A stretch of DNA of 64,000 nucleotides from Montifringilla adamsi. Taxonomy: Eukaryota; Chordata; Aves; Passeriformes; Passeridae. Both the position numbers and the translations under genes were made by a program. Location of the stretch: contig JAGGNK010011114.1 in NCBI GenBank assembly GCA_017590115.1, forward strand, positions 1,727,733-1,791,732, given 5' to 3'. This document shows, one piece after another, positions 26,554-38,500 of the stretch. The notes beneath the pieces were generated by a model, which ran no database searches, was not told where the DNA came from, and saw only the letters and a list, made by a program, of their open reading frames with translations. The first letter of the stretch is position 1, and the number at the start of each line of letters is the position of its first letter.

Positions 26554-27337
26554 CCCAGAGAGTGTTTTGATGATTTTGACTCAGCATTTTTCCAGCAGTT
26601 CTATTAATAAACTGCCAGGATCTGTAGCTGGGGGCTGCTGACAGAATAACACACTGATCTCAGAGTGAATGACTCTGCTCCTGACTTTATCACCAGTTTA
26701 TCTCAAAACCATCATTTTTTCCACCTGGGCAAATCCCTGCCACTCTTCTACACAACATCTGGGAAAGTGCTTGTGTACACACACAAGTCCCAAAATCCCC
26801 ATCTTAAAGAATAAACTTTCAGTTTCTTACCTCTAACATTCATTTGGTTGTTTTAGAGGAAGGATTACAGAATTATTCTACTGACATGATTTCTCTCAGC
26901 TCTGCAATCTATGGATTTTTTTCTTTCATTGGATTTTTTCCACGCTGAATCTTGTTTGGTTTTTTTTTTCTCTTTGTGGGTGAGGTGATGTGAGGTAAAA
27001 TTAGATTTTATCACCATGAAATTGGCTCATTCTACACCTGAGAAGCCCCAGGGTTTATCCTATGACTTTCTGCTACCTTTAGTTTAGATGGGAAAGGAGC
27101 TGCATGTATGACCAGCAGTTTTTATGCATTGCTAATTATGAAAGAATGCAAGTTCACTTTAATATTAGGCATTATGTGTTTCAAGCCTTTCTGCAAGGAA
27201 AATTTTGTAAAGATTCCACTGACTCTTGATGAAATGGAAGGGATTTTGGTTTTGTCTGAATTGAAAAGTGTTTAAAAAACCAGATTTTGCCACTCTTTAA
27301 GATCAAGTTTTCTGGTAAGAAGGGCATCATACAATTC

Positions 27338-27402
27338 CTTCAGGTACAGGAAAGCCTTCATTAGGTCACCCAGAAGCTTCTCTTTTCCAGGTAGAACAAT
27401 TT
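27338..27402 (-). mobile_element. Short CR1 LINE fragment, minus strand
   Basis: CCTTCAGGTACAGGAAAGCC, then TTCATTAGGTCACCCAGAAG, then CTTCTCTTTTCCAGGTAGAA follow the antisense CR1 segment that normally reads as CCTTCAGGTACTGGAAGG, AAGGTCTCCCCGGAG and CTTCTCTTCTCCAGGCTGAA. Only about 65 bp are left, from the inner part of the CR1 3' region. It is an old, decayed copy. Confidence 0.7.
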
Positions 27403-30400
27403 AATTAGTGTAAAAACCCATTAAAGGCAAAAGAACAGCCACTGATCAATTACATCCAATAAAGGCACATGTGACACAGCAAGATAATGTAAATAAAAAA
27501 GCTGGACACTGCTGTGCTGCCAATGAACCCTTGCATCATTGCAAAGCATCATGCAATCTGCAACAGGAGATACAATTCTGCCAGAGTGTGTGCTTAAAGA
27601 CTTGGCACTAATTTAATTTCATTCCATTACTGCACTCCATCACATAAAAAGCATGCAGAATATCATTTCTATCATATCTGCCATCAGCAGCTTTAGACAG
27701 AGAGATATTTCTTGGTATCTCATCCCCTCAAGGTCTTTTCAGTTCAGAGCAAAAGATCCTTCGGGGTGTCAAATCCAACAAAAACTTGGTAAAGATTTGG
27801 ATAGGTGCTGGAAATGAGGTTGTCAGTTTTTAGCCAGGGAATTGCAGTTTTTTCCTATATAAAAATGAGGCTGGAAGTTCAAAGAGGAAGTAACAAGATT
27901 ACTTTGGCACACAGGATTCTAAGCCTGTTTCTTCTCTTTCAGACTGAATCACTGCAGCTTTGATTTGGGAATGTGAGTTGTGATAATCCCAAGGGACTCT
28001 TCTGCACCACCAATGTTTATCTTGCTATCTACCCTCTCTAAGTAAATAGTCTGTATAGAGACAAATCACTTAATAGCAATACATTAAATTTTCAAGCTGA
28101 TTCTAAGGTTTGTTCTACTGTATTCCATCATCCAACAAGGGAATATCAGCTTCCCCCTCCTTTTAAAATCTTCCCATACAATTTTCTACTTGATGTCTCT
28201 TGAATGAAGATTTTTCTTATAATTACTCTGCAAAGGTATCTCTATACAAAGGATAGGATCTGGTTGGAACATTAAGTTGTTTCAATATTATCAAAATATT
28301 CACCCTCCATTTTTCAGAAGGTTAAAAAATAGCTGTTTCTGAAAAAAAAGACCAGGTTGCAGCAAGTGAAAAGAGAGAAAGTGAGAAAAATAGAAATACA
28401 TGCCTTTAAAGCACTGTGAAAATTAAACACCAGTTTGTATCACCATAAACATTTTCCTACTTTGTCCTTTTGGCATCTCTTGTATTTGTTAACAGGTTTT
28501 ATTATTCCCAAATTTATCAGTCAATAAGCACTTAGACATTTCTGCTAAAGAGATGCTGTTTGTGTGAACATAAGTTCAAATGAGATATGTTATGCCCCCA
28601 ACATCTCCACCCAGTGTTGCAAATTCAGTTTTACTCCTGGTTATTTTCAAAGCAGGCTCCCACACTGAATTTCTTATTTACCACTATAAAAACTTGGTTA
28701 CGATTAACCTTCTCTTGCTTTGGTAATGACTCACAGATTGCCAAATATTTCAAGTTGATCTTCAATAAAATGCTTTGTTAATATGGGATACACAACAGTT
28801 TTGCTTCCTGTTCACCTTGCAAGGCCCACGAGAGCAGATTCCCCTTCCATCACACACAACTGGGCAAGGATGTGTTGACAGAGAGCCAGCAGATTTTATC
28901 TCTCTGGAGTAAAGCCTCATCTCCACAGAATTCTGCCACATAATGTGGGTGGGATTATATTTTAATACCTCTCAGATTCTTCTGGGCTTCTTGTCTCACA
29001 GTCCTTGTTTTCACCTTATTCTCCCCCAAAGTATTGGATTGATTTGGTACCTTAAGAGGGAATCCCAAATGAATGGTCTGAAAAGACACATCAATAATTC
29101 CTTCCACAACTCTACAGAGCACAGATGGTCCTGAGCTCTCTCCACTGGGCATGTCTGAACAACCGAGCACTTGAGACTGGAGGGGTATGGGGAGAAAATA
29201 TTTAATGCTGCCATATATAAACATGAATTAAGGCTAAACAAAACAAAAATCTCTTAGGAAAACAGTTTTCTTATTCAACTTAGCAAGATGCAAGAGCACT
29301 AGGAAAGGTTTAATGTTTCAGTTCGGTGCATTTCCACACTTTTCCGTGACAAGCAGCAAGATGGTGCTGTGGAAATGCCAGGAAATCTCTCTTCTTTAAA
29401 GAAGGAAGGTACAAACATGTAAATATTACCCACTGTGCAAAATGAGAGATTTCCTTATCAAGCTGTGCCTGTTTAATATGTAGTTTTAGATGGGTATTTA
29501 TGAAAATGAAAATTAACAGAAGGCATCTTTAACATTCGAAGACATACTTATGTCCTACATGTTGTGGTGGTTTTAAAGCCCTAAACAAGCTTTTTCAAAC
29601 TCAGAAATTACCTGGAATACTTAGAAGTCAAAGCAGGAAGCATTTTTCGACTCAAGAGTTGAAAATTTGTTTCTCCCAATTGCAAAGTCCTGGTTCTACC
29701 CTTGGGCAAAAAGCTACTATAGAATACATTAAATATTAATTTTCTAAAATCTAACTGAAAATCTCCTTTAGATGTAGGTGCAATTACTAGCAGCTACAGC
29801 CCTTCTTCACTACTAGAGAAAAGATACTTTTTACTACAGTTCAATCTACTCTGTGCAGAAATTTAAGAAGTAATAATTATTCTACAAGCAACAAAACTGA
29901 GGGAAGACTGTTTTTTTCTTAGATAAAGGGCATGCAAATATGGTAGAACCTGTTTGAAAGTTTATTTCTTGTCTCATCCATTAAATTATGCTTAGGCTGA
30001 AAAAGATATTAAGTTATAAATATATACATTAATGTAAGAGTAAACTGATTTTTTTTACTGACACCTCTAAAGGACTGAAATATTTTTTTAAAAAGCAAAC
30101 CAACAAAACCATAAGCAGCCAGTATGCAGAACAGGAAGATGCTATTCTTTTAAATTGTATTTAATTTTTAAAAATGTATTTAATGAATCTCTAACTTCTA
30201 CAAAACAAACAAACCTCACTCTAGAACTTCCTTTATCGATTTTCATGGCTGGAAATTCTGACTCCAATCCATTTCTTTGTCCTCATAAGCCCAGGCCCTC
30301 TTTCACCTTTTCCCCACTCTAGGAATGTTCTTGATAACTTCACTATAACCCCCGAAATACCCCAAAAAGTTCATTTAAAATCTAAAAGTGTTTGCCTGAA

Positions 30401-31614
30401 TTTACCTGAGCACTCATTGATTTCAGCAGCTCTCCAGGTATGCTTAAATAATTAATTCAAAGTGATTTTGTTCTGCACTACTTTACATGGGGAAGAGAAA
30501 AATTATCCACAGAGAATCAAGAGAGAAATGATGAAATTTCTGCACAATGACTAATGGAAAAAATAAAAATAGCCACACAAAATCTTGGCTTCAGTTTCCT
30601 GCTTTCCAAGGTGAAAGAAACATGGAAATAATTAACCAGTGATAAGATTTCATCTGGGATCTGAAATTGAAAGTGAGATTATTGATTGATTTCTGAGATG
30701 CTGAAATATTAGTGCCTCTGCACTGGAACTGGAGAGATAAGGGGAATAGTGAAGGAGATAAAGCTTCTTACCAAATCTGAGGGAGTTTGGGGTTTATGTT
30801 CAGTCAGAAACCCACATGAGCTGAGCTTATTCAGGATGTTAATGTTGGCTGGGCTGATGTTTTCTTTAATTGTAGTGATTTCATTTCAAGGAAATGTAAT
30901 TAAGTACCAGTCACACTTTATCTCAGAGTTGCCCCCTGCCTTCATTTTTTTCAATATTTAAGAGGTGCTTAAGGAAGCCAGCAAGTGCTCTAAAACACAG
31001 AGGGGAAATGGGAGAAAAACTAAAATCCCTCACTTAAGTTTCTCTGGGCCATCACTGCTGGAAGAGAAAAAAAACCAAAAAAAACAACCAACCAAAAAAA
31101 CCCCAACAAACAAAAACCAAAACAAAGAAAAGAAAACTACACTAAATAGTCTTTATTCCTTTTTGGGAGTGGCTGTGTTTGCTCCCAGATTGGCAGCTGA
31201 AAACCACTCCCATCCCCTGTGCGCTGTTTCCTCACCAATGGCAGCAGCTGAGCTGCTCTATCAGCTCCCCACAAGACTGAAAACTCTTTTGCAGGGCCTT
31301 CAACTGAAAAAAAAAAAAAGCCCATTAATATTAAGAAACACTAAAAAAGAGCAAATAAAATTCTGGAATACTGGGAAACAGGACAATTATTCTCTCTCCC
31401 ATTCCTAATGTGATGAAATTATGTCCTGTTAGGAAAGAACAGAATTCCTAATCAATGAGGGGATTTTGAGGGTGAAACATAATTCACCAGACACTTAATC
31501 ATCTATCATCTAATTATCTATTAATTGTATTTTATTTAATCCTCTCTCATACTTAGAACACATTCACACTATTTTAATATACTGGGAGAAGGGGACTGAT
31601 ACTGATCCATGGGA
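27403..31614. other. Unique non-coding DNA, no gene recognised
   Basis: I see nothing that I can name as a gene. The stretch 27420-27690 has a balanced composition with many ATTA/TAAT and CATGCAAT-type motifs and is mentioned as a possible conserved element. The A-rich tract at 31066-31137 is listed separately. Overlapping open frames at 28943-29241 on both strands are shadows of each other with no domain. Confidence 0.65.
31066..31137. repeat. A-rich low-complexity tract with CCCC interruptions
   Basis: Seventy bases of A runs broken by C, CC and CCCC, drifting from AACC-type to AAAG-type units. It produces the lysine/threonine/asparagine-rich part of the open frame at 30965-31408, which is therefore not credible as a protein. 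Confidence 0.85.
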
Positions 31615-31755
31615 ATTACAGAATATCTCAAGTTGGAAAGCACCAATAATGATCACTGAGTCCAAGTCTCTATTCCTCTAAAACTGCCCAAAACTAAATC
31701 ACATCACTTGAGAAGGTTATTGAAATACTCCTTGAACTCCTTAGATATGCTTTAT
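31615..31755 (-). mobile_element. CR1 LINE fragment, minus strand (diverged subfamily)
   Basis: The + strand reads ATTACAGAATATCTCAAGTT, GGAAAGCACCAATAATGATC and ACTGAGTCCAAGTCTC, then a block ending ATACTCCTTGAACTCC. This parallels the antisense 3' end of an older CR1 subfamily in which the terminal segment reads CAGAATATCCCAAGTTGGAA and GGACCCATAAGGATCATTGA. Many substitutions indicate an old copy. Subfamily assignment is tentative. Confidence 0.7.
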
Positions 31756-32030
31756 AAATATAATATTACATCTAGATATAAAGTATTTGTAAAAACCCCA
31801 AAAGACTGAAGGAAAAATTCTGAAGGTAGGAGATTCAGGACCGGGTTTTCTCAGCTAATGATCTTCAGAATGGAACCATTGGCATGCAGAGGTTTCAAAT
31901 ATCTTCACTTCTAAAAATTCTGGAACTGTGAACTTCTTATCTCAGGAAAGAAGCTGATCTGTTTCCCTTCAAGCGTATTAAAGTTGGGCAAGATATTTCT
32001 CCAGGCCTAAACTTGCTGCTCCCCACAGCA

Positions 32031-32117
32031 GACAGCTGTCCCATGGATGGAAAGCTGTTCTCTGACACAGTCAGAGAAAAAACCATCCAGGAAGCCTTTC
32101 TGGATGGTTTTCCATGG
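32031..32117. repeat. Cluster of perfect inverted repeats, three-way-junction-like
   Basis: In 87 bp there is a 10-bp palindrome GACAGCTGTC (32031-32040) and then CCATGG at 32041-32046 that can pair with CCATGG at 32112-32117. Inside are two abutting hairpins. One has arms TTCTCTGAC/GTCAGAGAA (32058-32066 and 32070-32078, 3-nt loop). The other has arms AAAACCATCCAG/CTGGATGGTTTT (32079-32090 and 32100-32111, 9-nt loop). All stems are exact. The fold is what the sequence shows; whether it is transcribed or acts as DNA is unknown. Confidence 0.55.
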
Positions 32118-32706
32118 TGTATAAAGTGTATACTACACTGAAACGTAAAAAATGGGATTTTTCTGTTTGCACATCCTAAAGCAGCCCTACATTCCTAAAT
32201 CTCACAGATTCACCTCCCCTTCCCCCACAGCCTCTTTTCCCATCACTCATGATGGCCAGCAAATTTGTGTCTCTGACCTGCCTGGGAACTGGAGCAGGGC
32301 TGCAGAGCTGCATAGTTAGAAGGTGACCAGGACCATTCCCATTGCCTCTCTGGATAAGAACACTTTGGGATAAACTTGGGTTGTTTTTATTCAAGCTGAG
32401 CTCTCCTTGTTTTTTGCCTCAGCGTGTGAGTGGTACCTTCAAACCCACTCTGCTGCCTGTGCAGCAGGGAATCCTGAAAAACCCTGTCCCCAGGGAGAGG
32501 ATCTCTGTCCACACTGAGCAGGAAAGGCAGGCAGGGCTTCCTAGGGACAGGATTTACCTGGAGGCAGGATCCCAACAACTCCTGGCAGTCCTCTCATACA
32601 ACAGATTTCCCATTTAGGCCCAGACTGATGGTGATTTATAATTCCCTGTTTCCCTGGCCCTTCAGCCCTTGGGTGAAAATGTTCTGAAATATTAAAGATA
32701 GGCTGT

Positions 32707-32720
32707 AAAAAAAAAAAAAA
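32707..32720. repeat. Poly-A run of 14 with ATTAAA upstream
   Basis: The A run is preceded by ATTAAA at 32691-32696, with 10 bases between. That is a polyadenylation-like arrangement, but the spacing is short, the run is short and no upstream coding remnant is seen. Confidence 0.4.
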
Positions 32721-33236
32721 GTTTATCTCAGCTGGGAAAATGTAGAGTAACTAAATACAGTAATTTTTTTCAGAGAGGAATTTACCCTCACTTGGGATGC
32801 CTGAGTTGTGTTAGGTGAGCTCTAGTCCAAGTGTCTCCAGTGACATCTAATTGAACATTTATTTAGAGTCCTGTAAGTCTTGACTCTGTTTCCTCATCTG
32901 AGTTTTGTAATTCTGCTAGGAAGAGACAGATTGGGTTTCTGATTCTGAATCAGGTTACTTGCTTAGAAGGAGTGACTCATACAGACTTCACAGGAAAAGC
33001 TAAGAAAACAAAAATCCTCAAGAAAGTCCCAGCAGCAGGTGGATTTCTCTCACAGCTGTTCTGAGGAGTTTGTAGTTGTACAATCCAGTTACATATTCAT
33101 CCCTCTCAAGCATTGTTGCCTTAGTGGCAGATTGCAATTAACACAATCTAACACATGAAATATAAACTCTAAAAACACTCTGCAGGAATAAGTAGGATTA
33201 ATAGCCATTTGTACAACAAAGCACAATCTTATAATT

Positions 33237-33297
33237 GCTTATAAATTATAGCCACTTATAAAATTACAGCCACTTAATTTATGCTTATAAATTATAG
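33237..33297. repeat. AT-rich nested direct repeats
   Basis: GCTTATAAATTATAG occurs exactly at 33237-33251 and again at 33283-33297. Between them AGCCACTTA occurs twice, at 33250-33258 and 33268-33276. This is a small local duplication built from TTATAAATT-type units. Confidence 0.8.
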
Positions 33298-34788
33298 TAA
33301 TTGATGGGTGTTGAAATTAGAAGAGCTGCCAGTTTTTACTATCACTGGATGAGTTTTAATACCAACTAAAACCAATTCTTGATTAGAAAAAAACCCCAAA
33401 ACCCCAAGGACATGCCAATTCTGGATGTGCCAGTTATGGATGCAAGGCAAAATTTTTGGCAATACGATCAAATATATAAAACCAGGGATACTCCACAGCA
33501 CCAGAGGGATGGCAAGGAGAGGAAAAAAGTCACTTTGGGACCCCTAACTGCAGTGTCCAAGTGCAGACAAGGCCCCAGCTCCCTGGAGCTCACGTGGCCA
33601 CCACTCAGAGGCCCAGGCAGCCCTGAGAATGCTGTACCCACCCCATAAATCTCCCTGTGTGGACAGCAGCAGGCTCTGCCTTATTGTGAGCGCACAGGTG
33701 CTAAAGCACCAGCAGATGTTTCACATGTCAGGATTGCCTGAAAGCAGCAGCTCTAAAAGCTCACCTTTAATTACCAGCTCATCAGTGCCAAAAAGGCACG
33801 CAGAATGATGGATGCTCCTGCAGCCCCAAATCGTGGGAAATAGCGTCCAGCTATAATTGCAATGTGTGTTTCACACACCCCCCAGATGGTGAGTGCTGGC
33901 TGCAGAAAGAGAAAGAGAAGGAAAACATTGCCCAGTTGTTAAAAGCACTGCTCTGGTTGTGCTGCATTGCCCTCTGCCCTCCAGACAGAGCTGCCTTTCA
34001 GAGCACACCAGGGCACCGTGCCAGCCCCAGCCCTTTAGGCCAGGCTGGTTCCCAGTGTTTAATCCATGCAGGGAGGGAGACAAGCAATTGGAGGGGCTGT
34101 GAAATGCTCAGGAAGATAAATGTGGGCTGTGGATTTATTAACTTGCTTTTCTTGCTGAGAACTGCTGGCCTTTCATGATCAGCCAAAATATGAACCCTGA
34201 GAGCTCCACTACAGGGGAACTTGGAGCATGCTGGCATTTGTTCTACAGAGAGCAAGAGCTTACAGCATTCCACCCTCCTGAGCTTCTAGGGAGAAGGATA
34301 TTGTTTAGGACTTTATTCTCCACGTTCCAAATTCCTATTCCCCATAAAATCATGCAGCAGCAGAATTGGAAGCAAGGGCAGAAAGGACACAGCTACCTTG
34401 AGTCCACAACTACAGAACTTTATCTCTTTTGCTCTCTTCCCTGCAGAAAGAAACTCTACTTTTTGGAGTATAGCACATGTCCCACTGAGCCAAGCTTTAT
34501 CACTTGTTTATCACATTGTTTATCACCTAGGCTCGATATCAGATTTAACTGAAGAACTCTGCAGTCTCAAAGTGAAGGTGGGAGGTCTCAAATCTGTGTG
34601 ACCTAATTTTTTTAATCACCTCAAAAACAAACTGAGGAGACTTTATAAACACACCTAACCCACACATCTGAAAATTAATAAAATCTATTATGAGATGCAA
34701 AATGGCAAAGTTTCTTAGCTTTTCTAAGAATTTTAAACACAAAAATTCAACTGTGCTGAATTGGAGTTTGAAATACAGACCTAATTTT

Positions 34789-34804
34789 GGGGGGGGGGGG
34801 GGGG
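34789..34804. repeat. G16 homopolymer
   Basis: Sixteen G in a row, followed by AAGGAGATGAGGGAG. Such a run can form a G-quadruplex and is often unstable or miscalled. Confidence 0.85.
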
Positions 34805-35006
34805 AAGGAGATGAGGGAGAATGAGCAGTGGTGTGCACATGACAGCTTTTCCCAAGCTGGCCATGCAAAAAAAAGTGATATTGTGGAATTATCACATTAA
34901 TCACAAAATAACTGAACACCTAGCTTTTAATTTGGATGGAAAGAGCAGGGATGCAGATGAGTTCCACACACATCTTCTTCATGTGCTCTATCATCATCCC
35001 AAGCAC

Positions 35007-35100
35007 TAATCACAGAATCATCAGGTTAGAAGGGACCTTCAAAATCAAGTCCAATCCATGCCCTAACACCCCAACTAAACCGTGGCACATCCAGCTGGAG
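35007..35100 (-). mobile_element. CR1 LINE fragment, minus strand
   Basis: The + strand reads AATCACAGAATCATCAGGTT, then AGAAGGGACCTTCAAAATCA, then AGTCCAATCCATGCCCTAAC, ending around CCCCAACTAAACCGTGGCAC. This is the antisense CR1 3' terminus with the terminal ATTCTGTG repeat on the left. About 95 bp remain. It is one of the better-preserved copies here. Confidence 0.87.
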
Positions 35101-35424
35101 GAAAGTTCAGTGTTGGAATTTTGTTGCTCATTTTCAAAACCCAGTGCCAGCCAGGGACAAGTGGGCACAGAAGTGGTGCTGATGTGAAAAAATGCAGAAG
35201 TAAAAAGTCTTCAAGAATTTCTGTGCTGTTGCTCTGTGCAGCAGCAATGAAAATGATGGGCCCAACTCCCAAAAAAGTTAATATAGCCTAGAGACTGAAT
35301 AAAGAGATGAAGTCCAGAAAGAGCTTGATAGCAAATTATCTTTTTTCTTTATATTAAAAGTAAAATGTATTTAAACACTGTGAACAAACTATATTTTATA
35401 AATACATTTGCCTAAGGAGATAAT

Positions 35425-35450
35425 TTAGAATATTTTTTAAAATATTCTAA
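35425..35450. repeat. AT-rich perfect inverted repeat, 12-bp arms
   Basis: Arms TTAGAATATTTT and AAAATATTCTAA are exact reverse complements separated by TT. Because it is almost all A and T, chance is a more likely explanation here than for the GC-balanced inverted repeats. Confidence 0.5.
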
Positions 35451-35551
35451 CCAGTGTGATCACTTTATCTACTATTTCTCTGAGATTTGCATGAGTATTA
35501 TCCAAATACAATGGCCTTAAAAAATATTTTCTAACATCTACTGTAAACCTT

Positions 35552-35583
35552 TATACATATATATATATACACACATATATATA
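35552..35583. repeat. (TA)n microsatellite
   Basis: TA dinucleotides interrupted by CACACA in the middle. Confidence 0.85.
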
Positions 35584-38500
35584 ATGCTGTATGGAAAGGA
35601 AAATATTTTAACTGCTGAATGGGGTAGGAAAATTGTTTTTGAGAACTTTTCCATTACAACTATTACTTTCCAGGTGAATATATTCACATGTCATTGATTT
35701 TTGTTGGGGGTGGGGGGCAATGAAATGGCAATAATCAGCTTGCAGGCAGCTTTCAGTGACTTCCTGGATTACATTTCAAACCAACAAAGCAATCATCAGG
35801 CATAAAGTCACCATTTGTCTCCATCCAGGCTCTTGACCTTTAGATGGTTCATTAAAGAGAGGAAGATCAGTTCCTATCCATGTTTTGGCAAGAGGAGACA
35901 TTTTCCTGCTCTAAATGAACATTTATTCTGCAAAAGTTGCAGGCCAAGTGACGTCCATCTGATTTGGAGGCTTCCTTCCTCTTTACTGGAAAAGGAAGCA
36001 CGTATAATTATGGGCTAGCCCATTAATTGGTTTTGAGGGAGTAGGCTGGGAGGAAAAGATTCTGCATAGACAGAAATGCTGGACTTGAGATAACCACAGA
36101 GAGCATAAAATGCTGTGTTGCACCTTCATGGCTTTTAGCTGGGCACATTAGAGACCAAAATGAATTCAAATTTAACAGAAGGAAGCTTTTGTGGCACTTT
36201 TCTTTTATCTAGTAAACAAGTTACATGCTGGGAAAAAAAAAAGAAAGAAGAGCACACATCACTTGACTTTCCATAAGGTGGTGAAGTGCATCTAAGATAG
36301 AGCCCATGATTGCCAAGAAAATGAAATGCCAATTGTCTAGTTGGAGTTTCCCATGTGTTAACTGCATGTGAAAGGCTCCAAAAGTGGAGCAAATTTGGCA
36401 CTCATGCTCAAATCCTGTGCAGCAGAGGGTTGCCAAAGGGAACTGTGTGGAGATTTCAGGAGAGGGAAAAGAAGGGAGCTCCAGATATCTTTCTATGACC
36501 ACTGGACCACAGATACATGCTTGGTAGAAGCTCATCTGCAGTTTTGTTATTGTGCAGAAGGCCCTGAAGTCAGGAAAACTCAGCATCCAAAGAACACGAC
36601 ACAAACCTCAGGTGACACAGAAGATGTTTGTGTATAACCACAGCAGCTCAGTGCTAGTTAAATAATTCATCTGCCCCATGTGCAAGCTTTGAGGCAAGGC
36701 CTAGAGGTGATTAACACATCACGTCCTCCTCTTCCCTAGAACTGGGAGGTTTTTATCAAGAAAAGTTCTTCATTGCAGGAAATAAGTGACAAAATCTGTG
36801 TCACTGTTGTTGCAGTGAGTCAATAGAAACCACAGCTCTCCCAGCTTCCTGTTTCCCTGATTTCCTTGAAGTGAATCCCATTTCAGATGAAATCCACACA
36901 ATCCAGTGCCAGAAGTTAAATCATGTACACCCTACACACATATATACATATCCTATAAACTAGGTAGGTGGCCCTCTTGGGTTTGGTTACACTTTGGACT
37001 GATAGTAAACCAAGAAAAGTTCTTTTAAAGCACAATTAAGTAGAAAAGAAAACTACAGAGAGGGCAGGAAGGCGGTTGGGACTCTATTAAACACATGTGG
37101 AAGTGAAAGGACCGATCCAAGTCTAAAGACATGCTGGAAAAACCAAAGTGGGAGAAACTGTGGCAGAGGCCAGGCCACATCAGGAGTGGCTTTGCCATAG
37201 GGAGGAAAAATGAGCAGGAGGAAAGACCTGTCTGTGTACACAGTGTTTTCACACAGCTTTGTTCCTGAGTTTTAAGAGTTCTGGCTCTGGCTCTGGAAAT
37301 GAGATGGAGGTTTGGGAACTCATACTTTTCAATGAATGAGCACGCTGGAGTTCCTGTGCACTTTCCCAAGCCACCCATGGCCCTCCCTATCCGGCCTTTG
37401 GGTCAGAGATGGAGCTGACCCAACACAGGCCTTTCCCTGGGCTTGCTTTCAAAATGGTGTGAACACCTTGTTCTTCATGCTCTAAAAGAGCAGACCACTC
37501 TGCTAAACACACATTTACAATTACTTATTTGCAATTAAACCTGAAGAGAACAACTATCCCAGGAAGCAGGGTGCGTATTGGGAACATTGTTGTTTTACTG
37601 CTTTCCTGGCTACAAAATATGAAAAAAACCTATGTACAGAGTGGCCTATAAAGAAGTTACAGGAAGAAATGGAATATAAATTCTGTTTCTCATCATTAGT
37701 GATAGAAAAGTCTGTGTATTTCTGTGGAAAACCAAGCACAGAATAAAAAATACATTGGCACGAAAAACAAGGGACGTGAGAATAGACTGCAGTGATGAGG
37801 AGGGTTATAACAACTGATTTTCAAATATGTAAAGTGACATTGCAAGGAGAAAGAGAGTAAGGCATCTTCCATGTCTGAAAGAATTAGGATTTGGGGTGAC
37901 AAACATAAATTGTAGCAAGAGATATTCAATATAGACGCAAGGGAAAGAAATGTAAAATGCCACCATTTTCACAGTGATTATTATGAAGCAATTCAACAGA
38001 TTCTCTGGACAGGGTGTAAAGTTTGGTTTTTTAAAAGAATATATTTAAATATAAACTAAATACATCTTAACCCTACCTGTACTCAAGGCAGTGGGATGGT
38101 CCAGAAAACACCTTGATATCCCTTCTTGTGCTGCAATTTAATGATTTTCAGAACAATTGCTGATACTTCCCATTTTAAAAATGAAAAATAGCATCCTCTT
38201 CACATAGCCTCATGTCCCACTTGAATTTTTCACTAATTAAACATCTCCCAGTGGCTGTTGCCAATCAATTTCCCCTCAGACTGAATGATGACCCAAATCC
38301 TATCCTCTGACACAGACGTGCATCTCGTTCACACATTTATTCTGAATTCAGAGTCAAATTTCTGTCACATATTAATAAAAGTAAGCACAGGGTGGATCTT
38401 TGGATAAGCAAAACAAAAAATAATTTGAAGATAAAAGTGTAAAAAACCAATTAAAAATGTACCCACATAAGCAAATTGTTTTAATATGGGAATACTTGTT

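Larger units (their letters stand above)
22576..27337. other. Unique non-coding DNA with several possible regulatory motifs
   Basis: No gene recognised. The longest open frame with no frame change in this part, 22884-23333 (+, 149 codons), has no domain, repeat or signal peptide that I can identify and is within chance expectation. A possible exon at 23701-23888 is treated as a finding. The paired CACGTG boxes (25222-25246), the X-box-like palindrome (26462-26475), the 37-T run (26517-26553) and a TGACTCAGCA motif (26577-26586) lie here and are listed separately or discussed as findings. Confidence 0.6.
31756..35006. other. Unique non-coding DNA, slightly GC-richer, with structured repeats
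   Basis: No gene recognised. The inverted-repeat cluster at 32031-32117 and the AT-rich direct repeats at 33237-33297 are listed separately. A 14-A run at 32707-32720 has ATTAAA 10 bp upstream, a weak hint of a polyadenylated origin. A 16-G run occupies 34789-34804. From about 33500 to 34100 the DNA is GC-richer and open frames overlap on both strands, but no domains, splice sites or CpG island support a gene. Confidence 0.6.
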
